A program made the position numbers and the translations under genes. The notes below the pieces were generated by a model that saw only the letters and a list, made by a program, of their open reading frames with translations, had not been told where the DNA came from and did not search any database. From Ilumatobacteraceae bacterium (GTDB lineage Bacteria; Actinomycetota; Acidimicrobiia; Acidimicrobiales; Ilumatobacteraceae), in contig JALHOG010000021.1 in assembly GCA_022843125.1 (NCBI GenBank), positions 1 through 64,000 of the forward strand: a DNA stretch of 64,000 nucleotides. The letters run 5' to 3'. Of this stretch, positions 58,381 through 64,000 are shown piece after piece (positions within the stretch are counted from its first letter, which is position 1; every line of letters starts with the position of its first letter).

Positions 58381-60718
58381 CCAACTGCTCCATCCATTCA
58401 ACGGGGACGCGGACATGGATCGCGCCCTGCGCGACCTCCTCCCGCCCATGCCCCGCTCCACCGCCTGGGAAGCCCACCAACGCGACACGCTCCTCACCTT
58501 CATCGAGACCGGGGATGTCAGCGCCGAGCGCACCACACCCGCATCTGTCGACGGCGCGATCATCACGCTCGACGCGCCCTCCCCGAACGATCGTCGCCGG
58601 CGCGCGGCGGTGGTGCTCGGGATGGCCGCCGCGGCAGTGCTGCTGGTCGCCGGCCTCGTGACCGCTCCGCGCTGGCGCGGGCAGGAGATCCCGCCGGCGA
58701 CCGCTCCGGCTCCAGCCCCATTGCCGACGGCCCCCGCACCATCCGACGAGCTGCTCTTCCCCGACGTCTTCCCGATGCTCCCCGACGACCACCCGCTAGC
58801 CGACCAGGCGGTGGCCTCGTGTTGCACGTGGCAGCGCCGGTCTGACCCTGCGGCGCAGGTGCTGGTGGCGATCGACGACGGCACCGGACTCAGCGGATCC
58901 GTGCTGCTGCAGGTGTACCCGACGGTCACCCCCGGGATGTGGGGCGGCCTCGAGGCCGAGCGGATCACCGTCGCGGACATCGCCGGCACGCTCTACTCCG
59001 ACCGCGGCACGCCCGAGATCAAGACATTCGTCGCCGACGGTGAGCCGGTTCTGGCCGTGCAAGCGCTCGATCCCGTCGCCTTCATCGAGGCCGCCGGCGG
59101 GGTGCCGGTTCACTCCAAGATCGGCGCCACCGGCAATCTGGTGTTCGATGTCCGCACGTTGCCCGACGGCTACAGCGTCGTCGCCGAGTGGTTGGCCGCC
59201 GGTGCCGTCGTCACCGCTGGGACTCTCATCTCGGAAGAAGGCGAGGGGATGGCTGTGTTCGTCGAGCGAATGCACCCGCTGTTGACACGGCCGATCGCTG
59301 GTGACCTCGAGTACGTCGACGTCAACGGCTCGACCGGATTCTGGCGCGACATGGAGTTCGACTCAGACCTCGTGTGGCAGGTGAGCGACCACACGTGGGC
59401 GCGAGTTCCGCGGTGGCCCGGTGCCGATAACGCCGACATGCTCGAGCTCGCCCGCTCGGTGGAGTTCGTCGATCGGGCGACCTGGGAGCAGCGCTACGAC
59501 GTCGAGCTCGGCAGCTACCCCACCCGCGAGGAGTTGGACATGATCGACGAGAGTGGCGCCTCGGCCACCGCCGACGAGCTGCTCTTCCCCGACCTGTTCC
59601 CGATCCTCCCCGACGACCACCCCCTCGCCGACCAGGCGACGGCCATGTACGGGGGCATGACCGGTTGGGACAACTCAACGATGACACAAGCGCTCGTGGC
59701 GATCGACGACGGCACCCGGCTCAGCGGAGCCGTGCAGCTCATGGCGTTCTCGGCGGTCACCCCTGGGATGTGGGGCAGCCTCGACGCCGAACGGGTCACC
59801 GTCGCCGGTGTCGTGGGCACGCTGTACACCGAGGGCGGCACCCCGGAGATCAAGACGTTCGTCGTGGACGGCGAGCCGGTGGTGGCCGTCCAGGCGCTCG
59901 ACCCCGTCGCCTTCGTCGAGGCCGCCGGTGGCGTGCCGGTGCACGCCAAGGTCGGTGCCGCCGGCAATCTCGTGTTCGACGTCCGCCCCCTGCCTGACGG
60001 CTACCGCGTCGTCGTCGAGCCCGGCGAGTGGCATCCGAGTGGCGCCGTCGAGGCGGTCACCCGGGTTCCCGACGGCGACAACGGCGACGGGATGATGGTC
60101 CTCGTCCAGCGGTCGAACCCGCTCCTGGTCGCGTCGATCGTCGGCGATCTCGAGCGCATCGACGTCAACGGTCGCCGCGGTTGGAAGCAGGACGGCGGTC
60201 CCGGGTCGACCGTGATCTGGCAGGTGAGCGACGGGACCTGGGCGCTGATCGGTGGTGCGATGACCGTCGATGCGGCCGTCGAGCTCGCCCTCGCCGTCGA
60301 GTTCGTCGATCGGGCGACCTGGGAGCAGCGCTACGACGTCGAGCTCGGCACGTACCCCACCCGTGAGGAGTGGGAGATGATCCCGGCCACCACGGTTCCG
60401 TCGCTGATCGCGCTCGAGGAGATCGGCGGGCTCCCCACCGATGTGCCCATCTCGTGCGGGTCGACCCCGCCGCGGGACGAGCTCGTCGACGTCCCGGCTG
60501 TCGCCGCGACACCGCAGGAGGCACTGGCGGCGTTCATCGAGACCGTCGAGCCCGGCCTCTGGCCGGACGGCTGGATCCACACGTGGAACGGTGAGGACGA
60601 CGATCCGCAGCACCGGTTCGACTACCGCCGAGACGACGGCCAGTTGGTGACGGTCGTGTACGTGGACGCCGTCGACGGCGGCTGGGCCGCCACCCGCTGG
60701 CTGTCGACCCCCTGCTGA
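58370..60718 (+). CDS. Single-pass membrane protein with duplicated 276-residue domain, sigma-factor partner
   Basis: 782 residues. The cytoplasmic N-terminus (1-78) resembles the sigma-linked CU044-like proteins, one helix lies at about 80-100, and the outside part holds two copies of the same domain: SDELLFPDVFPMLPDDHPLADQ... and ADELLFPDLFPILPDDHPLADQ..., each ending EFVDRATWEQRYDVELG.YPTREE. The DNA copies are offset by 828 bp. A third, unrelated C-terminal piece (about 690-782) has a Cys near each end. Probably senses an envelope signal and controls the sigma factor. Confidence 0.82.
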   Translation: MPTDQLLHPFNGDADMDRALRDLLPPMPRSTAWEAHQRDTLLTFIETGDVSAERTTPASVDGAIITLDAPSPNDRRRRAAVVLGMAAAAVLLVAGLVTAPRWRGQEIPPATAPAPAPLPTAPAPSDELLFPDVFPMLPDDHPLADQAVASCCTWQRRSDPAAQVLVAIDDGTGLSGSVLLQVYPTVTPGMWGGLEAERITVADIAGTLYSDRGTPEIKTFVADGEPVLAVQALDPVAFIEAAGGVPVHSKIGATGNLVFDVRTLPDGYSVVAEWLAAGAVVTAGTLISEEGEGMAVFVERMHPLLTRPIAGDLEYVDVNGSTGFWRDMEFDSDLVWQVSDHTWARVPRWPGADNADMLELARSVEFVDRATWEQRYDVELGSYPTREELDMIDESGASATADELLFPDLFPILPDDHPLADQATAMYGGMTGWDNSTMTQALVAIDDGTRLSGAVQLMAFSAVTPGMWGSLDAERVTVAGVVGTLYTEGGTPEIKTFVVDGEPVVAVQALDPVAFVEAAGGVPVHAKVGAAGNLVFDVRPLPDGYRVVVEPGEWHPSGAVEAVTRVPDGDNGDGMMVLVQRSNPLLVASIVGDLERIDVNGRRGWKQDGGPGSTVIWQVSDGTWALIGGAMTVDAAVELALAVEFVDRATWEQRYDVELGTYPTREEWEMIPATTVPSLIALEEIGGLPTDVPISCGSTPPRDELVDVPAVAATPQEALAAFIETVEPGLWPDGWIHTWNGEDDDPQHRFDYRRDDGQLVTVVYVDAVDGGWAATRWLSTPC
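58745..60380 (+). repeat. In-gene tandem duplication, 828-bp period
   Basis: Bases from 58745 (GACGAGCTGCTCTTCCCCGA) recur at 59573, and the match continues to the repeated EFVDRATWEQRYDVELG-coding stretches at about 59463 and 60299. Copies have diverged in the middle, so the duplication is not very recent, although some blocks remain identical. Confidence 0.88.
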
Positions 60719-60801
60719 GTCGGGGGCCTTCCGGACTATTGCGAACTTAGCGAGTTTATGTTGCGAAGATAACGTCGCAAACATCGACATAGAATCGGGT
60801 C
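60719..60801 (+). promoter_or_regulatory. Promoter region with TTGCGA sites
   Basis: AT-rich gap with leaderless promoter TAGAAT (60790-60795) ending 6 nt before ATG 60802. TTGCGA occurs at 60739-60744 and 60761-60766, and inverted as TCGCAA at 60775-60780; the last two form a palindrome. A regulator site is likely, protein unknown. Confidence 0.55.
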
Positions 60802-61998
60802 ATGGATCCGGTCTCCAACCCGTTCGCTCCCGGTGCCGGGAGCCCGCCGCCGGAGCTCGCCGGTCGCGATGTGTTGATCGACAGCGCCACCGTGGCGATC
60901 GAGCGGCTGCTGCGCGGGCGGCCGGCGAAGAGCCAGATGCTGATCGGCCTCCGCGGGGTCGGCAAGACGGTCCTGCTCGATCGGCTCGTCGAGATCGCGG
61001 AACGACGCGGCGTCGTCGCCATTCGTGTCGAGGCGCCGGAGGGGCGATCGCTGCCGGCACTCCTCGCTCCGCAGCTCCGCCTCGCGCTGCTGCGGATCAG
61101 CCGCGGCGATCGGGCCAAGGACCGCGCCGTCAGGGCGCTGCGAGCGCTCGCCGGATTCGCCGGCGCGCTGAAGGTCAAGTACGGCGACATCGAAGTCGGT
61201 GTCGACTACGAGCCCGAGCCAGGGCTCGCCGACAACGGCGACCTCGACCACGATCTGAGCGCGCTGTTCGAGGTGGCGGGCGAAGCGGCGAAGGAGGAGG
61301 GCACGGCGCTGATCCTGTTCGTCGACGAGCTCCAGTACGTGGCGGAGGATCAGCTCGCGGCGCTGATCATGGCGCTCCATCGCTGTGCACAACGATCGCT
61401 CCCGGTGGCGATGTTCGGTGCCGGCTTGCCGCAGCTGCCCGGCCAGCTCGGCCGCGCCAAGTCGTACGCCGAGCGGCTCTTCGAGTTCCCGGTGGTCGGA
61501 CCGCTCGACCCCGCAGCTGCGGCCGACGCGATCCGCAAGCCGATCGCTGCCGAGTCCACCCGCATCGACGACGCCGCGGTCGCCCGCATCGTCGAGGTCA
61601 CACAGGGTTACCCCTACTTCCTGCAGGAGTGGGGACAGCAGACCTGGAATGTCGCGGACGGGTCGCCGATCACGGCCGAAGACGTCGAGCGCGCCACGCC
61701 GCTCGCGGTGGCCACCCTCGACGAGAGCTTCTTCCGAGTGCGGTTCGACCGGCTGTCGCCCGCCGAACGTCGCTACCTCCGAGCGATGGCAGCGCTCGGT
61801 CCGGGGCCGCACCGCAGCGGCGACATCGCGGACGCGCTCGGGCGGAAGGTGACGTCACTCGCACCGATGCGCGCATCGCTGATCGCCAAAGGGATGATCT
61901 GGAGCCCCGAGCACGGCGACACTGCGTTCACGGTCCCGCTGTTCGACGAGTTCATGCGGCGGGTCATGCCCGGGGACACCTGGCGCACCGAGTCCTGA
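60802..61998 (+). CDS. Orc1/Cdc6-like AAA ATPase
   Basis: 398 residues. Walker A GLRGVGKT (49-56), Walker B LILFVDELQ near 171-178, then ALHRCAQRSLPVAMFGAGLPQL and a C-terminal winged helix (LSPAERRYLRAMAALGPGPHRSGDIADALGRK). This is the STAND/ArchATPase-like group found scattered in bacteria, sometimes in mobile or defence contexts. Function unknown; its own promoter has operator-like repeats. Confidence 0.86.
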   Translation: MDPVSNPFAPGAGSPPPELAGRDVLIDSATVAIERLLRGRPAKSQMLIGLRGVGKTVLLDRLVEIAERRGVVAIRVEAPEGRSLPALLAPQLRLALLRISRGDRAKDRAVRALRALAGFAGALKVKYGDIEVGVDYEPEPGLADNGDLDHDLSALFEVAGEAAKEEGTALILFVDELQYVAEDQLAALIMALHRCAQRSLPVAMFGAGLPQLPGQLGRAKSYAERLFEFPVVGPLDPAAAADAIRKPIAAESTRIDDAAVARIVEVTQGYPYFLQEWGQQTWNVADGSPITAEDVERATPLAVATLDESFFRVRFDRLSPAERRYLRAMAALGPGPHRSGDIADALGRKVTSLAPMRASLIAKGMIWSPEHGDTAFTVPLFDEFMRRVMPGDTWRTES

Positions 61999-62060
61999 CC
62001 TGCACCCGACGTGCTCATGGCGGGGGCGGGTGTCACAGGGGGTGGGTAACGTGCTCGGGG

Positions 62061-63155
62061 ATGGGGCTCGCTGATCAGCACGACATCTTGCGGCCGCACG
62101 CGGAGGTGCAGTACGCGCACGAGCTGGCGGCGTTGGCGGCGCTCGACGACCGCGAGCGGCCGCCGTCGTGGAAGCTGTCGCCGTGGGCGGTCGTCACCTA
62201 CCTGATCGGCGGCACGTTGGCCGACGGCACGGTGATCGTCCCCAAGTACGTCGGCCGTCGGCGGTTGATGGAGATCGCCGTCGCCACCCTCGCCACCGAC
62301 CGTGCCCTGCTCCTGCTCGGCGTGCCCGGCACCGCCAAGACCTGGGTGAGCGAGCACCTCGCCGCCGCGATCAGCGGCGACTCCACGCTCCTCGTCCAGG
62401 GCACCGCCGGCACCAACGAGGAGACGCTGCGCTACGGCTGGAACTACGCCCGCCTCCTCGCCGAAGGGCCCAGTGAGGCGGCCCTCGTGCCCAGTCCGGT
62501 GTACCGGGCCATGCAGGCCGGCACGCTGGTGCGCGTCGAAGAGCTCACCCGCATGCCGAGCGACGTGCAGGACGCGCTCGTCACGGTCCTGTCCGAGAAG
62601 ACGCTGCCCGTCCCCGAGCTCGGCAGCGAGGTGATGGCCGCCCGCGGCTTCAACCTGATCGCCACCGCCAACGACCGCGACCGCGGCATCAACGAGCTGT
62701 CGTCCGCGCTCCGCCGTCGCTTCAACACCGTCGTGCTGCCGCTGCCCGAATCGGCCGACGAGGAGCTGGCGATCGTCGCCCAGCGCGTCAACGAGCTCGG
62801 CGCGGCGCTGGCGTTGCCGGCCATCGCGCCCGCCGCCGACGAGATCCGCCGCATCGTCACCGTCTTCCGCGAGCTGCGCGCCGGCGTCACCGAGGACGGC
62901 CGCACCAGCCTCAAGGTGCCGAGCGGCACCCTCTCCACCGCCGAGGTGATCTCCGTCGTCACCAACGGGCTGTCGCTCGCCGCCCACTTCGGCGACGGCA
63001 CCCTGTCGGCCGACGACGTCGCGGCCGGTGTGGTGGGCGCCGTCCTGCGCGACCCCACCCACGACTCGGTCGCCTGGCGCGAGTACCTCGAGGGCGTCGT
63101 GGCCCACCGCGACGGCTGGACCGACTTCTACGACGCCTGTCGAGCTCTCGACTGA
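62061..63155 (+). CDS. MoxR-family AAA+ ATPase
   Basis: 364 residues from ATG 62061; TAACGT (62047-62052) ends 8 nt upstream (leaderless). Walker A variant GVPGTAKTW near 87, RVEELTRMP as Walker B (E retained), sensor 1 IATANDRDRGINELSSALRRRF. This subfamily normally sits with SWIM, DUF5691, VWA and DUF5682 genes; here SWIM-DUF5691 is 7 kb away and the others are not in the window. Confidence 0.9.
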   Translation: MGLADQHDILRPHAEVQYAHELAALAALDDRERPPSWKLSPWAVVTYLIGGTLADGTVIVPKYVGRRRLMEIAVATLATDRALLLLGVPGTAKTWVSEHLAAAISGDSTLLVQGTAGTNEETLRYGWNYARLLAEGPSEAALVPSPVYRAMQAGTLVRVEELTRMPSDVQDALVTVLSEKTLPVPELGSEVMAARGFNLIATANDRDRGINELSSALRRRFNTVVLPLPESADEELAIVAQRVNELGAALALPAIAPAADEIRRIVTVFRELRAGVTEDGRTSLKVPSGTLSTAEVISVVTNGLSLAAHFGDGTLSADDVAAGVVGAVLRDPTHDSVAWREYLEGVVAHRDGWTDFYDACRALD

Positions 63156-63175
63156 TCCGGGCGAAGGAACCTGCC

Positions 63176-64000
63176 ATGACCACGCCCACGGGAACGATCG
63201 ACCAGAACGCACTGCTCGACCAGCGCAAGCAACGGCTGCTCGCGGTGATGCGCGAACTGGCCGTGCCGGCCCTCCTCACGTCCGATCCGATCAGCATCCT
63301 GTACGCCACCGGTGCCCGGAACATGACCGTCCACGGCTTCACCGGACCCGACCGGTTCGTGCTGCTGTTCGACGACGGCCACACGATCCTGTTCGAGTTC
63401 GCCGGGTGCGAGCACCTCGCGGTCGGCCTGCCCGGCATCGACGAGATCCGCCCCGCCCCCGGGATCACGGCGAAGAAGTCGCTCTACTACCTCGACCAGA
63501 TCGAGCTGTTCGCCGACGAGCTCGTCGCCGAGTGCCGGCGCCGCGCCGACGGTCCGCTCCGGCTGGCCGTCGAGAAGGTCGAGTTCCCGATGACCGACGC
63601 GCTGCGCAGCCGTGGCGTCGAGCTCGCCGACGCCACGCTCGTCGTCCAGCTCGCGATGGCGATCAAGCAGCCCGCCGAGGTCGGGGCCATTCGCGACGCG
63701 ATGGCGGTCGTCGAAGACGCAACCCGCGAGCTGGAGGCGGCGATCGTCCCGGGGGCTACCGAGAACGAGGTGTGGTCGGCGTTCCACCGCGGGCTCATCG
63801 CGCACGGCGGCGAGTTCGTCGTCACCCGCCTGCTCCAGGCGGGCGTGCGCACGTTCCCGTACTTCCTCGAGTCGTCCGATCACGTGCTCGCCGCGGGTGA
63901 CCTCGTGTGCTTCGACACCGACGCGATGAGCCTGCTCGGCTACTCCGTCGACTTCTCGCGCACCTTCCTGTGCGGCGACGTCGAGGCCACCCCGACGCAA
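63176..64000 (+). CDS. M24-family (Xaa-Pro peptidase-like) enzyme, 3' end outside window
   Basis: 275 codons to the window edge from ATG 63176 (GAAGGAAC upstream). N-terminal creatinase-like domain (LLTSDPISILYATGARNMTV), then the start of the pita-bread domain with LVCFDTDAMSLLGYSVDFSRTFLCGD, which supplies the first metal aspartates. The FDTD...YSVDFSRTF form resembles DMSP lyase DddP as well as peptidases; the deciding His/Glu ligands lie beyond the edge. Confidence 0.85.
   Translation, partial: MTTPTGTIDQNALLDQRKQRLLAVMRELAVPALLTSDPISILYATGARNMTVHGFTGPDRFVLLFDDGHTILFEFAGCEHLAVGLPGIDEIRPAPGITAKKSLYYLDQIELFADELVAECRRRADGPLRLAVEKVEFPMTDALRSRGVELADATLVVQLAMAIKQPAEVGAIRDAMAVVEDATRELEAAIVPGATENEVWSAFHRGLIAHGGEFVVTRLLQAGVRTFPYFLESSDHVLAAGDLVCFDTDAMSLLGYSVDFSRTFLCGDVEATPTQ

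Overview
The window is a 64 kb chromosomal stretch from a GC-rich actinobacterium. The gene families (SCO2322-type protein beside an ECF transporter, CGNR zinc-finger regulator, DUF222/HNH protein, DUF5691, B12-binding photoreceptor next to a proton-pump rhodopsin) and the many apparently leaderless promoters (TAnnnT ending 6-8 nt before the start codon) suggest Acidimicrobiia, perhaps an Ilumatobacter-like aquatic organism. The taxonomic guess is inference. Genes are dense, often overlap by 1-4 nt, and no tRNA, rRNA or CRISPR array was seen.

Layout. 0-5.2 kb: the end of an operon for an ECF-type vitamin (probably cobalamin) importer. 5.2-8.1 kb: a PIN toxin-antitoxin pair and an ECF41-type sigma factor coupled to a FAD oxidoreductase. 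8.2-16.5 kb: a complete toluene-4-monooxygenase-type operon, tmoABCDEF, divergent from a TodS-like double-kinase hybrid sensor and a TodT/StyR-like regulator. A 60-bp palindromic element lies at the downstream end of both arms. 16.6-41.9 kb: a zinc-limitation island with six matching Zur-like operators. They control znuABC, three intact COG0523 (CobW) GTPases plus one degenerate paralogue, three WD40 propeller proteins, a FecBCD-type importer with MogA, zinc-free ribosomal proteins L28/L33/L31 with a flavin monooxygenase-like enzyme and a methyltransferase, and an iron-type alcohol dehydrogenase followed by MoxR and VWA (CoxD/CoxE-like) proteins. Inside the island lie a thioredoxin-reductase/methyltransferase fusion with its XRE regulator and a zinc-sensing ArsR repressor with histidine-rich small proteins, one set partly duplicated and decayed.

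42-45.5 kb: a proton-pump rhodopsin beside a CarH/LitR-like B12 photoreceptor, then a YibE/F-like membrane protein. 45.5-57.7 kb: accessory and housekeeping genes (glutaredoxin, DUF222/HNH, VapBC-type pair, DHFR-like protein, CGNR regulator, VOC protein, MerR/GyrI regulator, SWIM/DUF5691 pair, GNATs, Doc toxin pair). 57.8-64 kb: an ECF sigma factor with a membrane partner carrying a duplicated 276-residue domain, an Orc1-like ATPase, a MoxR ATPase and an M24 family enzyme cut by the window edge.

How the genes work together. The central island reads as a coordinated answer to zinc starvation: import (ZnuABC, perhaps the FecBCD system), delivery (COG0523 proteins, perhaps with WD40 partners), and zinc sparing (cysteine-free ribosomal proteins, an Fe-type in place of a Zn-type alcohol dehydrogenase). 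The ArsR/His-rich module would handle zinc excess. The most novel elements are the recurrent COG0523-WD40 pairing, a COG0523 paralogue that kept its CxCC metal motif but lost its nucleotide-binding motifs, and the Zur-controlled Fe-ADH/MoxR/VWA operon.
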